Source: Limisphaerales bacterium (lineage in GTDB: Bacteria; Verrucomicrobiota; Verrucomicrobiia; Limisphaerales; UBA11358). From it: a stretch of DNA of 36,611 nt. Shown piece by piece: positions 23,697 through 32,838 of this stretch; positions within the stretch are counted from its first letter, which is position 1; each line of letters begins with the position of its first letter. The position numbers were made by a program, and so were the translations under genes. The notes beneath the pieces are model-generated. The model made no database searches and had not been told where the DNA came from. It saw only the letters and a list, made by a program, of their open reading frames with translations. The stretch lies in NCBI GenBank assembly GCA_025362675.1, contig JANYFN010000076.1, positions 1-36,611 on the forward strand. The letters run 5' to 3'.

Positions 23697-26600
23697 TTAA
23701 GCCTTGAATTTTCCAAACCGCAAGGCCAACACGGGCAGGACCAGCAAATTCAGCGCGGTGGAAGTCACCAGTCCGCCGAGAATGACAATGGCCATGGGGC
23801 CTTCGATCTCGCGCCCGGCTTCGCCGCTGCCAATGGCCAGCGGTAAAAGTCCCAACGCAGTGACGAGCGCGGTCATCAAAATCGGAATCAATCTTTCGGT
23901 GGCACCGCGCAACGCGGTCTCGATGTTCCAAGCCAGTTTCTCTTCCTTCACCAAGTGTTCAAAGTGCGAGATCATCATGATGGAATTGCGCATCGTGATC
24001 CCGAACAGCGTGACGAAACCGACGAGCGTGCCGAGTGAAAGCGAGCCGCGCCCAGCTTCGCCGAAATAGCCGACGAGAAAAATGGCCAGCACACCGCCGA
24101 CCAGGGCGAAGGGAAGATTCGCCAGCACTAATAGCAGATGACTGGCTTTGCGGAAAACGATCGCGAGCAATAGAATGATGCCCGCCGTGGCCACGAGTGA
24201 ATGCAGGAGCAATTCGCTCTGGGCGGCGGATTGTTGCTGGGCGGCGCCGCTGAATTCGACGTAGGTGCCAGCCGGAAATTTCACTTGCGCGGCAATTTGT
24301 TTTTGCGCGTCAGCCACGAAGGATGACACATCGCGGCCACTTGGATTACAGGTGATCGTCTGCCGTCGCCGCGCGCCATCATGCAGAATCGCAAAGCGAC
24401 CGGTAGTCAGAAAAACATTCGCGAGCTGCTTCAGCGCCAGGCGTTGACCTTGTTGATTACTCACCAGTAGGTCACCGATATTTTCCGGTTGCGCTCGCGC
24501 GGCGGGTTCAAGAATCACCGTCACTTCAAAAACTTTTGCGCCTTCGTAAGTCTGGGCCACGACATCGCCTTGATACGCGGTGCGAACCGCTTCAAGCGCT
24601 TCGAGCGGACGAAACCCAAACTGCGCCAGACGTTCTGGACGCAACTGCACAACGATGCGCGGCGCGCCGGGCGGCGAAGAGATTTGAACATCGGCCGCGC
24701 CGGGAATTTTTTTAAGGACATCGCTGACATCTTTCGCCTTATCATCAAGCACATCGAGGTCGTCGCCGAAAATATTCACCACCACGCCCGCCGTTTCGCC
24801 CGAGATGGTTTCGCCAATGCGATCGCCGAGGAACGTCAGGACTTCACTTTGCACGCCCGGAAATTTGGCGAGTGTATCGCGGATCTGGCCTTGAACTTTT
24901 TCCTGATCCTCGCCCGCGACGGGCTTGAGTTCGATGTGCATTTCGCCGCGATGCGTGCCCCAAGTATCTTCGCCACCCTCCGCGCGACCGATCTGTTCGG
25001 AGATGCTTTGAATGGCGGGGATTTTCAACAATTCAGCGGTGATTTGTGAACCCAGCCGTTTCATTTCTGGCAACGACGTTCCCGGCGACATCGTGAGGCC
25101 GACGACGAAATGGCCTTCGCGAAAATCCGGTAGAAATTCTCCGCCAAAAAATGGCAGGGTCGCCAGCGCCGCAATAAATGAAATCAATGCGACCGCCACG
25201 ATGGTCTTGGGACGGCGGCTGATTTTTCCCAGCGCCGAACGATGCCAGGTTTTGAGCTGACGGAGATAATGCGGTTCTTCATGCGGTTTACCGCGCGATA
25301 AAAGGGCGAAACACATTGCCGGAGTAACCGTGAGGGCAACCAAAAGGGACGCCAAATTTGCGAGGATGAAGGCGATGCCGAGCGGAGCAAAAAACTTTCC
25401 CTGTAAGCCAGTCATGGTCAGCACCGGTAAGAAAACCATCGCGACGACGAACGTGGCATAGACCACCGAGTTACGCACTTCGAGTGTGGCGTCCAGCACG
25501 GTTCGGAAAATTTCGGATGAAGCGCCGGTCTCCGACCCCGTTCGTTGGAGTTCACGCTTTAGCGTGCCGTCCGAATAAGCTAAAGCTTGGACTCCAGCAT
25601 CTTCGAGCCGAGACGGTGCTCGACGTTCCCGCAATCTCCGCAAAATATTTTCCACGGTGATGATCGCGTCATCCACCACCACTCCGAGCACCGCCGCCAG
25701 CCCGCCCAGCGTCATCGTGTTCAGCGTCACGCCGAAACGATCCAGCACCACGACGGCCGCAAGTAATGACAACGGAATGGCAGTGAAACAAATGAGCGCC
25801 GTCCGCAAATCCAACAAAAATAAAAACAGCACGACTCCCACCAAGACCGCGCCGATGGCCAGTGACGTTTTCATGTTGCGCAGTGCAATCTCGATGAACG
25901 TGGCCGGACGATGCAACGCCGGGGTGTAATCAATCCCTTGCTCCGCGAACGCGGGTTTCAATTCTTCCAGCGCCAACTCCACAGCGCGCGTGACTTCCAT
26001 CGTGTTCGCACCAAATTGACTCGATGAAGTAATGAGCACGCCGGACTTACCGTTGATAATGGCGTCGCCAAATTTCGGTTCGGCACCCTCGACAACATTC
26101 GCCACATCGCGCAGGCGAATGCTCCGACTATCGCGCTGGACGACGATCACTTCGCCAAGTTGTTCCGCCGTGAGTGCCTGACCTTCCGTCTGCAAAACGA
26201 GGCGTTGCGCCGCTGTCTCCACAAAGCCTGCGCCGCGAACACCGGTTGCCGCGCTCGCCGCCGCTGAAATTTCTTGAACCGAAATCCCGAATGCCAGCAG
26301 GCGATCGGGTTTGATCTGAATCTGCAACTGCCGCGTTTCACCACCAAAAACTTTTACCGCCGCCACGCCGGGAACGGAAAGTAAACGTGGACGCACTGTC
26401 CAGTCGGCGAAGGTCCGCAGCTCCATCGCTGAAATTTTTTCTGACGTCAGACCAAACTTCAGCAGATCCATCGTGGAGGATGTGAGCGGCTCCATTTTGG
26501 GCGCTTTGACGCCCGCTGGCAGGTCGCCGCCGAGCTGCGCCAGCCGTTCCGCAAGCATCTGTCGCGCTTTGAAAATATCGGTTCCCTCCTTGAACACCGC

Positions 26601-26882
26601 CGTCACCACCGACAAACCTTGAATAGATTCCGAGCGGATGGAATCGAGATCACCCGCGCCATTCAGCGCGCTTTCCACCGGCCGCGTGACCAGCGTTTCC
26701 ACTTGTTCCGGCGCGAGGCCCGGCGCCTCCGTCTGCACGGTGGCCTGGGGTTGGACGAATTCCGGAAACACATCGAGCTTGGCGCGTGCCGTGACGAACA
26801 GCCCGTAACAAATGAAACCAACCGCCAGCGTGATGACCACGCCGCGCGCGCCGAGCGAAATTTCAATGAGTCGCTTGAGCAT
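23697..26882 (-). CDS. RND efflux pump, heavy-metal (CusA/CzcA) type
   Basis: A 1061-residue inner-membrane proton antiporter, the pump of a tripartite efflux system. It has the RND layout of 12 helices and two large periplasmic domains. The N-terminal stretch LDVFPEFVQPQATVQTEAPGLAPEQVE is HME-like. The TM4 proton-relay motif reads GVVVDDAIITVEN, with two aspartates, not the DGAVV of CzcA or DAAVVM of CusA, so the metal cannot be assigned. After TM4 an extra segment of about 35 residues (roughly 420-455), encoded by a palindromic repeat at 25545-25597, interrupts the family alignment but keeps the frame. The start is 1 base past the adaptor stop; it is the last gene of the operon. Confidence 0.9.
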   Translation of the reverse strand: MLKRLIEISLGARGVVITLAVGFICYGLFVTARAKLDVFPEFVQPQATVQTEAPGLAPEQVETLVTRPVESALNGAGDLDSIRSESIQGLSVVTAVFKEGTDIFKARQMLAERLAQLGGDLPAGVKAPKMEPLTSSTMDLLKFGLTSEKISAMELRTFADWTVRPRLLSVPGVAAVKVFGGETRQLQIQIKPDRLLAFGISVQEISAAASAATGVRGAGFVETAAQRLVLQTEGQALTAEQLGEVIVVQRDSRSIRLRDVANVVEGAEPKFGDAIINGKSGVLITSSSQFGANTMEVTRAVELALEELKPAFAEQGIDYTPALHRPATFIEIALRNMKTSLAIGAVLVGVVLFLFLLDLRTALICFTAIPLSLLAAVVVLDRFGVTLNTMTLGGLAAVLGVVVDDAIITVENILRRLRERRAPSRLEDAGVQALAYSDGTLKRELQRTGSETGASSEIFRTVLDATLEVRNSVVYATFVVAMVFLPVLTMTGLQGKFFAPLGIAFILANLASLLVALTVTPAMCFALLSRGKPHEEPHYLRQLKTWHRSALGKISRRPKTIVAVALISFIAALATLPFFGGEFLPDFREGHFVVGLTMSPGTSLPEMKRLGSQITAELLKIPAIQSISEQIGRAEGGEDTWGTHRGEMHIELKPVAGEDQEKVQGQIRDTLAKFPGVQSEVLTFLGDRIGETISGETAGVVVNIFGDDLDVLDDKAKDVSDVLKKIPGAADVQISSPPGAPRIVVQLRPERLAQFGFRPLEALEAVRTAYQGDVVAQTYEGAKVFEVTVILEPAARAQPENIGDLLVSNQQGQRLALKQLANVFLTTGRFAILHDGARRRQTITCNPSGRDVSSFVADAQKQIAAQVKFPAGTYVEFSGAAQQQSAAQSELLLHSLVATAGIILLLAIVFRKASHLLLVLANLPFALVGGVLAIFLVGYFGEAGRGSLSLGTLVGFVTLFGITMRNSIMMISHFEHLVKEEKLAWNIETALRGATERLIPILMTALVTALGLLPLAIGSGEAGREIEGPMAIVILGGLVTSTALNLLVLPVLALRFGKFKA
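25545..25597. repeat. Palindromic element inside the RND pump gene
   Basis: Arms 25545-25566 (starting TTGGAGTTCACGCTTTAGCG) and 25577-25597 (AAGCTAAAGCTTGGACTCCAG) are near reverse complements around a ten-base loop. The reading frame passes through and encodes AGVQALAYSDGTLKRELQRT on the minus strand. Confidence 0.8.
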
Positions 26883-26883
26883 T

Positions 26884-27852
26884 TTAATCGCGCGCTCCGG
26901 TGTTGAATCCGCCGCCGCTCAGTTCCGCTGATAACACTGTCTGCGCCCCGGTGACAATGATGCGATTCGTCGCGGACAATTTGTCGGCCACGAACCAGCC
27001 ATTTTCGGTCTGCCGATCAAACGGAATTTCCACGCGCATAAATTGATTTGTCTCTGTCTGCACATAAACCCAGCCCTTGCCTTCGTGCCGCAAGATCGCG
27101 CTCGCGGGAATCGTCACGCCCGCAATGGGTTCACCGGAAGTTTTCAAGCTGGCGGTCAGGGAAATGCTCGGTGGCAGTTTTTGTTTGATCGTGAACAACA
27201 ACGTCTCCACTTGCGTCGCGGAATCAATACCCAAGTCATCCGCAAAATCGGCCGTGACGGAATTGGTCTCGTCACCAAACAGGAAAATGATGGCCGTGGA
27301 CGGCAGAGGTTTTGGAAATGTTCCGACGGGCAGGGTGATTTTTATGAGTGAATTATCATCGGTCTGGAGTTGCTGAGCAAACGCGGTGAGATTTGTCGCC
27401 GCCGCCAAACCCACACCCCATTCAGCCGCAAATTTCGCGCGCGCGGATTTGAGCACCAGGGAATCGCGAGCGGCTGATGCTTGAGCGGCTTCCAATACGC
27501 GGGGCGAAGCATTGTCCTGCGCCGCTAGTTTTTGGGTTCGGTCGAGTTCACTCTGCGAAGCGAGCGTCGCCGAACGTGCGCCCTCGTAATCCGCCGCCGC
27601 CGCTGTGAAGGCCAGCGGGTGAACCACGCGCCCGACCGCGTGCAACACCGGCAACCATTGCGTGGCTTCCGGCGCTGCAAACGTCAAACCGAGGCGCGCT
27701 TGAGTTTCTGCATCAATCATCACGCCAGGTTTAGCCGGGGCCTCGGTTTTTTCGGCTACACTCGTTGGCTCGCTGACCGATTTGGAACAACCGCTGATTG
27801 CCAGCGCTGAGAGAACTGCCGCCGCCAGAATAAAATTGAGAACATATTTCAT
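26884..27852 (-). CDS. Efflux membrane-fusion (adaptor) lipoprotein
   Basis: Periplasmic adaptor linking the RND pump to the outer-membrane channel, 322 residues. The lipoprotein signal ends LAISGC. A barrel-sandwich/hairpin region follows (ARSATLASQSELDRTQKLAAQDNASPRVLEAA is the alpha-hairpin), then a beta-barrel and membrane-proximal domain (GVTIPASAILRHEGKGWVYVQ). It is shorter than CusB or CzcB and has no metal-binding N-terminal extension. It overlaps the TolC-like gene by 4 bases and precedes the pump by 1 base. Confidence 0.88.
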   Translation of the reverse strand: MKYVLNFILAAAVLSALAISGCSKSVSEPTSVAEKTEAPAKPGVMIDAETQARLGLTFAAPEATQWLPVLHAVGRVVHPLAFTAAAADYEGARSATLASQSELDRTQKLAAQDNASPRVLEAAQASAARDSLVLKSARAKFAAEWGVGLAAATNLTAFAQQLQTDDNSLIKITLPVGTFPKPLPSTAIIFLFGDETNSVTADFADDLGIDSATQVETLLFTIKQKLPPSISLTASLKTSGEPIAGVTIPASAILRHEGKGWVYVQTETNQFMRVEIPFDRQTENGWFVADKLSATNRIIVTGAQTVLSAELSGGGFNTGARD

Positions 27853-29255
27853 GGATGAGATTCCTTTCCTTGGGCAGACATATTGGAAATTTTTTGGATG
27901 ACAGCCGCAATCGAATCTGCCGGACTTTGTAACGCGTCTTCCAGCGCACCGAGCGCGGATTGCGCCTGCGCTTCACTATCAAGCTGCGCGAGACGGATGG
28001 AAGCCAGTTCGATTTCTGCGGCGGCTAAATCCATTTTTGCCGCCGCCCCGGCTTGCACTTGCGCGGTGATGGATTTTTGCTGCTGCGCCGCCGCCTCAAG
28101 TAATTCACCGGAAGTTTTCAGTAGCGACTGCGCGCTGTGCCAGCCCGCCACGGCGCGTTCCACTTGCGCGATCACTTGCGACTGAAGCTGAAGAAATTTC
28201 GCCGCCGCCAGTTCGCGCCGCGCTCGTGACTCCGCGATCGGTCCTTGATTTTGATTGAACACCGGCAGTTCAAACGTAAGGCCGAGCGACCACTTGTTGT
28301 TGCCCTGATCGTATTGATAGCCCGGATTCAAATGCACATCCGGAAATTGTTTCGCGATTTCCAACTGCAAATTATTTTCCGCCGCCGCGTAATCGGCCAG
28401 CGCCGCGCGAATGTCCGCCCGACCAACCAATGCGGCGCGGCGAGCGGTCGGCGAGGTTAAATCATCCGTCGCCGGCGAACTAACAGTCGCCTCCAACTCA
28501 AGGCTGTCCAGCGCGAGCGATGAAACACCGATCGCCTCCGCCAGCCGCGAGCGAGCCTCGGCAGATTTTGCTTCAGCGCTCGAAACATCGAGCTGCAATT
28601 TGGTCAAGGCGATCTGCGCCGTGGTCAGTTCGGGACGCGAAGTGGCGCCCGCCGCGAAGCTGCCTTGCATCAGCGAAACAATGTCACGTTGCGCCGCGAT
28701 TTGTTTTTGCAACAACGGCAACCGGTTTTGGGCCTGTGAAAATGCCGCAAGCGCCGCGCGAACGCCGCTGCGGATTTGCCACGCCGCCGAAACAAACTGC
28801 CAGCGCGCGGACTCGGAAATTTTTTCAGCTTCCGCGATCCGCTTGCTCCGCTTGCCGGCGGTTTCAATCGGCAGATCAAAATTCACCGCCGGTGCCCACG
28901 GCGTCGGCACGAGCGTCGTCGTGTTGTATTGCGGCGAAACGGCGAGCGTCGGATTGGGACGGCCACCGGCAAATTTCACGCCGGCTTCGGCGAGTTGCCA
29001 TTGCGCGCGGGCGACGACGACATCGGGATGAAAATAAAATGCGGCCAGCGTGAGCGAATCCAGATTCCATTTTGCCAACGGCCAACTCGCCGGCGGATGA
29101 CCTGAATTTTGTTCGATGAATTTTCTCAGCCCGTCGTCCTCCAATCGCCGTGATTCCAATTGCGCCGCCAGTTTGTCCGCCGCGAGCGGGCGCGGATGAT
29201 ACTTCGCGCAACTCGCGAGTAAAACGGTTCCTAAAATGAGTGGCCAAAATTTCAT
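27849..29255 (-). CDS. TolC-family outer-membrane efflux lipoprotein
   Basis: Outer-membrane channel of the tripartite pump, 468 residues. The lipoprotein signal is MKFWPLILGTVLLASC. The protein has the two-fold repeated long helical structure of the OEP family, with alanine-rich coiled coils and the beta-strand segment NPGYQYDQGNNKWSLGLTFELP. ATG 29255 is fixed by the ATGA overlap with the kinase stop. Genetic context makes it the partner of the RND pump and adaptor. Confidence 0.9.
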   Translation of the reverse strand: MKFWPLILGTVLLASCAKYHPRPLAADKLAAQLESRRLEDDGLRKFIEQNSGHPPASWPLAKWNLDSLTLAAFYFHPDVVVARAQWQLAEAGVKFAGGRPNPTLAVSPQYNTTTLVPTPWAPAVNFDLPIETAGKRSKRIAEAEKISESARWQFVSAAWQIRSGVRAALAAFSQAQNRLPLLQKQIAAQRDIVSLMQGSFAAGATSRPELTTAQIALTKLQLDVSSAEAKSAEARSRLAEAIGVSSLALDSLELEATVSSPATDDLTSPTARRAALVGRADIRAALADYAAAENNLQLEIAKQFPDVHLNPGYQYDQGNNKWSLGLTFELPVFNQNQGPIAESRARRELAAAKFLQLQSQVIAQVERAVAGWHSAQSLLKTSGELLEAAAQQQKSITAQVQAGAAAKMDLAAAEIELASIRLAQLDSEAQAQSALGALEDALQSPADSIAAVIQKISNMSAQGKESHP

Positions 29256-30316
29256 GTGATCGGCAGTTGCACGGTCACAATTGTCGGCTTTGTCGGCGCG
29301 GAGGCAATTTGAATTTTTCCGCCGTGCGCGGAAACGATCCATTGCGCAATGCTCAAACCAAGGCCGCAGCCATCAACTATGTTTCCGTGCGCCGCGTCGC
29401 CGCGAAAGAAACGGTCAAAGACGCGCGGCAACACTTCGGGCACTATTCCCACGCCAGTATTGGTGATTATGAATTCGGCACATGTATCCGCACGCCGCAG
29501 ACTCATCGTGATCCGGCCCGCGCGCTGATTATATTTCACGGCGTTATCCGCCAGATTCAAAAGCAACTGGCGCAACCGATGGCGGTCGCCGCGCAAAGAA
29601 ATTTCCTCACACACTGCCATTTCAACTTGGATGCCCTGTGGCTCGGCGAGGATTAATAAATCGGCGAAACCATCGCGAACCAGTTCATCCAAGCGCAGCG
29701 TTTCCAACTGCAAAGCGATTTGCCCCGCGTCCGCCTTGGCGAGCAACGTCAGTCCATCCACGATGCGCGTGAGGCGACGCAGTTCTTCCAACTGGCTCAC
29801 GGCGCGGTCGCGCTCGCCCGGCGATAGCGATTGGTCGCGCAACGCCGTTTCCGTCTCGCCGCGCAAAACGGTGAGCGGCGTTTTCAATTCGTGCGAGGCG
29901 TGCAACGTAAATTCGTGGATGCGATTGAACGACTCGTTCAAACGGGTGGTCATCGCGTTAAAAACTTCTGTCAGCCGATCAAGTTCGTCGCCATTGTTGG
30001 TGCGCGCAATTTTTTCACCGAGGTTGTGTTCGTGGATTTTTTCCACCGCATCGGTCAAAGCCGACACGGGCGCCAGCGCGCGGCGCATGAGCCACCAGCC
30101 GCCGAGCAATCCCACCACGGCGGACGTGCCGCCATACAGCAAAATGATCTGCGTGATGTCCTCGCCCGCATCGTCGTCGATTCCCGCCGTGCGATGCCGG
30201 GCAATTTTGGCGCGTTGTTCGACGACTAAATCAGAATACATCGCCACGCCGATGACTAATAACGACAATGAAAAAATCGCCGCATACCAGATAGCGAGCC
30301 GGGTGCGGATAGTCAT
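29252..30316 (-). CDS. Sensor histidine kinase of the efflux operon
   Basis: A 354-residue inner-membrane kinase. TM1 (about 8-27) and TM2 (about 55-77) enclose only about 27 periplasmic residues, including the acidic DDDAGED. HAMP, HisKA with H142 in LHASHELKTPLT, and HATPase with NLADNAVKYN and GCGLGLSIAQWI follow. CusS-like metal sensors usually have a much larger periplasmic domain, so the signal is probably not sensed that way. It overlaps both neighbours by 4 bases, so it is translationally coupled to regulator and channel. Confidence 0.88.
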   Translation of the reverse strand: MTIRTRLAIWYAAIFSLSLLVIGVAMYSDLVVEQRAKIARHRTAGIDDDAGEDITQIILLYGGTSAVVGLLGGWWLMRRALAPVSALTDAVEKIHEHNLGEKIARTNNGDELDRLTEVFNAMTTRLNESFNRIHEFTLHASHELKTPLTVLRGETETALRDQSLSPGERDRAVSQLEELRRLTRIVDGLTLLAKADAGQIALQLETLRLDELVRDGFADLLILAEPQGIQVEMAVCEEISLRGDRHRLRQLLLNLADNAVKYNQRAGRITMSLRRADTCAEFIITNTGVGIVPEVLPRVFDRFFRGDAAHGNIVDGCGLGLSIAQWIVSAHGGKIQIASAPTKPTIVTVQLPIT

Positions 30317-30987
30317 CCTTCCTCCTTCAGGACGTAACCTTCGCCGCGCACGGTGTGCAGGAGTTTGGCCGGAAAGTTGGCGTCAATTTTTTCGCGCAAC
30401 CGGCGAATGTAAACGTCCACGAGGTTGGTGCCGGGATCAAAATTGTAGTCCCACACTTTCTCCAAGATCATCATGCGACCACACAGCCGGCCGGCGGAGC
30501 GCATGAGAAATTCCAGCAGCCGATACTCGCGCGCGGTCAGCTCAATTTCCGCCGCGCCGCGCCGCGCTTTGTGCGTAAGCGTATCGAGCGTCAGATCGGC
30601 CACGCGCAGGGTGGTGGATTTATTTTCGCCCCCGCGCCGGGTAAGGGCGCGCACGCGGGCGACCAGTTCGGCGAGTTCAAACGGCTTGGGCAAATAGTCA
30701 TCCGCGCCCGCGTTCAAACCATCCACCCGTTCATTCACTTCGCCGCGCGCAGAAAGCAGCAATACGGGCGTGGCATTTTTGCGTGCGCGCAATTGTTTCA
30801 AGACACTGATCCCGTCCCGCCCCGGCAGCATGATGTCGAGCACGATGACATCGAACGGGGTCGCGCTGGCGGCCGCCAATGCGTCGCCGCCGTGATGACA
30901 AACATCTACGGCGAAGCTTTCCGCCTGCAATGCTTTGCGGACGAAGGCGGCGGTTTTCTTTTCGTCTTCGACGACGAGGATGCGCAT
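30313..30987 (-). CDS. OmpR-family response regulator of the efflux operon
   Basis: A 224-residue DNA-binding regulator: receiver with D51 (VLDIMLPGRDG), serine at the usual T/S position (LLLSARGE) and K101 (LPKPF), then the winged helix (ELTAREYRLLEFL) ending TVRGEGYVLKEEG. It resembles the CusR/CopR/QseB group. It is the first gene of the five-gene operon and overlaps the kinase start by ATGA. Regulator-first order means it probably controls its own operon. Confidence 0.9.
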   Translation of the reverse strand: MRILVVEDEKKTAAFVRKALQAESFAVDVCHHGGDALAAASATPFDVIVLDIMLPGRDGISVLKQLRARKNATPVLLLSARGEVNERVDGLNAGADDYLPKPFELAELVARVRALTRRGGENKSTTLRVADLTLDTLTHKARRGAAEIELTAREYRLLEFLMRSAGRLCGRMMILEKVWDYNFDPGTNLVDVYIRRLREKIDANFPAKLLHTVRGEGYVLKEEG

Positions 30988-31026
30988 GGGTGAGGGTTAG
31001 TTAACGGCCGGATGGCAACGAGGTTT

Positions 31027-31644
31027 TTACTGCGCGGTTCCGCCTTGCGCGAGGTTCACCAAATCCTTGTAGGCCTCGGCAAATGCCTTGGCGTTCACCT
31101 CATCCATCGCAGAGGGACCAAGCTGTTCGATGATCTGGATGCGGCTTAAAATCAGTGGCAAATCCTGCGCGCCGGGATGCTTCGGATCAGACAGACCGTC
31201 CTCATTCAAATCCTCGATCAAATCTTTGCGCTCATTTGCCGGCAGGTTGGGGTCGTTGATGGCGGCGGCCCAATACTGTTCCGCCAACGGGTCGGCACCG
31301 ACAAAATTCAACGCCAACCGCGCCGCGGGGTCTTGGATTACTTTCGGCGGCTTCGACACTTGGTCGGCGATCAGTTTTTGTGAATCCGCCCCGGCCACCG
31401 GCTTTAGCGGCAGGGCCAAAACTGCTGCCGGTTTATCACCGGATTTTTCCCTCACCGAAGCTGGCGTGGAAGCAACCGCCGCAACTTCCGCCCCGGCGGC
31501 GGGCGACAGGGTTTTGATTTTGGTAGCGACGACCGCTGGCGGCGACATTTTCTCCCCGTTCACGCGGTGGGAAAACACTGCGTATAAAATGCTGCCGCCG
31601 ATCAGCAGCAGCAACAGTGCGGCGGGAATATGTTTTGCAGTCAT
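31027..31644 (-). CDS. Membrane-anchored hypothetical protein with EF-hand-like loop
   Basis: A 205-residue protein with an N-terminal membrane anchor (AALLLLLIGGSILYAVFS), then a long low-complexity Ala/Pro/Val linker and a compact C-terminal domain. That domain contains DLNEDGLSD, a DxNxDG calcium-loop pattern, flanked by helices. I do not recognise a named family. It lies 39 bases upstream of the response regulator on the same strand and might be cotranscribed with the efflux operon, but a link in function is a guess. Confidence 0.75.
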   Translation of the reverse strand: MTAKHIPAALLLLLIGGSILYAVFSHRVNGEKMSPPAVVATKIKTLSPAAGAEVAAVASTPASVREKSGDKPAAVLALPLKPVAGADSQKLIADQVSKPPKVIQDPAARLALNFVGADPLAEQYWAAAINDPNLPANERKDLIEDLNEDGLSDPKHPGAQDLPLILSRIQIIEQLGPSAMDEVNAKAFAEAYKDLVNLAQGGTAQ

Positions 31645-31680
31645 GCTTCTTTTTATCGCTTTAAAAACCGGACCAATCCC

Positions 31681-31705
31681 GAGCGCGGAGTTTTGCTCCG
31701 CGCTC
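31681..31705 (-). terminator. Hairpin after the beta-propeller gene
   Basis: A perfect ten-pair stem GAGCGCGGAG / CTCCGCGCTC with a TTTTG loop lies 11 bases past the stop of the gene at 31717-32730. On the minus strand no immediate T-run follows, so its strength as a terminator is unclear. Confidence 0.5.
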
Positions 31706-31716
31706 GGCGCGCAATT

Positions 31717-32730
31717 TTATTTCTCGGGGCCGTAAACCAGGATCTTGAAACTGCCCGGCTGCATCTTGCCGCGACGTTGGCCGCTGGTCGGCGCGTCGAA
31801 CTTCGCGGAGGCGAGATAGATCTTATGCGTCGCCGGATCAATCGTCATCGTGCGCGCGCCTTTTTCCGTTTTCAACGTCTGCACCACCGTCAACGTGTCT
31901 CCGTCTTCTTTGGCGATCGTCACCGTGCCATCGCCGCAGGAGGCGAACGCCAGTTTGGTGGCCGGATCAAATGAATTCGCATCCACGCCATCGCCGATGG
32001 GCACGCTCGCGACAATTTTTCCGCTCGTGCTATCCATCATCGCCATCGTCTTGGTGCCGCCGCAGCCGATGAACAAGTGATGGTTCGCCTCATCAAACGC
32101 CAGACCGCTACCCTCCTCGTTCGGCGCGATCGGCCAATGATTAGTTACCGTGTGCGTTTTCGTATCAATCACCACCACTTCATTTTTGTCTTCGATGTTA
32201 TTGAAAACCAAACCCGCCTTCACATCCACCGCCGCAAACTCCGGCTTGCCGCCCACGGGAATCGTCGCCACCACTTTGCCGGACTGCGCGTCGATCACCG
32301 TTGCCGATTCACCGCGACCGTTGAACGTGTAAAATTCTTTTTGGCCGGGCTCATACAACATGCCGTCGGGATTCGCGCCCGTCTCGACTTTGGATAAAAT
32401 CTGCAACGTTTTCAGATCCACCAGCGCGCCTTTGTTCTCGCGACCGCACGTCACCAGACCGCGATTGAGTTCCGGCGCGACGGCCATCCCGTGAACGCCC
32501 GGCGTGTTCGTGACTTCGCCGGCGACCACGTCCTTCGCGAGGTCGATGGCGACGACTTTCGTGCCGTGCGAGACATAGAGGCGTTGCCCGGCGGAATCTA
32601 CCGAGAGATAATCCCAGCCGCCCTCACCGCCCACGGGAATTTCTTTCAGCAAATGATACTCCGCTTCCGCCGCGCTGGCAGCGGTGATGACGGCGAGCGA
32701 AAACAGAACCGGTAACATTATTTTTTTCAT
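31717..32730 (-). CDS. YncE-like secreted beta-propeller protein
   Basis: A 337-residue exported protein with a cleavable signal (VLFSLAVITAASAAEA). Repeated blades have the pattern VxDxxSGKVVATIPVGGKPxFAAVD and DxATHKIYLASA, the YVTN/YncE seven-bladed propeller. Such proteins bind ligands or partners in the periplasm and generally have no catalytic residues. Its position upstream of the efflux operon is suggestive only. Confidence 0.85.
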   Translation of the reverse strand: MKKIMLPVLFSLAVITAASAAEAEYHLLKEIPVGGEGGWDYLSVDSAGQRLYVSHGTKVVAIDLAKDVVAGEVTNTPGVHGMAVAPELNRGLVTCGRENKGALVDLKTLQILSKVETGANPDGMLYEPGQKEFYTFNGRGESATVIDAQSGKVVATIPVGGKPEFAAVDVKAGLVFNNIEDKNEVVVIDTKTHTVTNHWPIAPNEEGSGLAFDEANHHLFIGCGGTKTMAMMDSTSGKIVASVPIGDGVDANSFDPATKLAFASCGDGTVTIAKEDGDTLTVVQTLKTEKGARTMTIDPATHKIYLASAKFDAPTSGQRRGKMQPGSFKILVYGPEK

Positions 32731-32838
32731 AGAGTTGTTGATTAGTTGATGATGGAATCATTTTAGACCGAATCGGCGGCGGGGAAGTTTCAACCACCCA
32801 GCCGCATTTTGAAAAACTATGGTGAACGGAGGGTTAAA

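Noticed and set aside
22447..23931. Extended 494-codon version of the aminotransferase
   Set aside because: Residues before MNYKISQRA are not family sequence; ATG 23622 gives the normal length.
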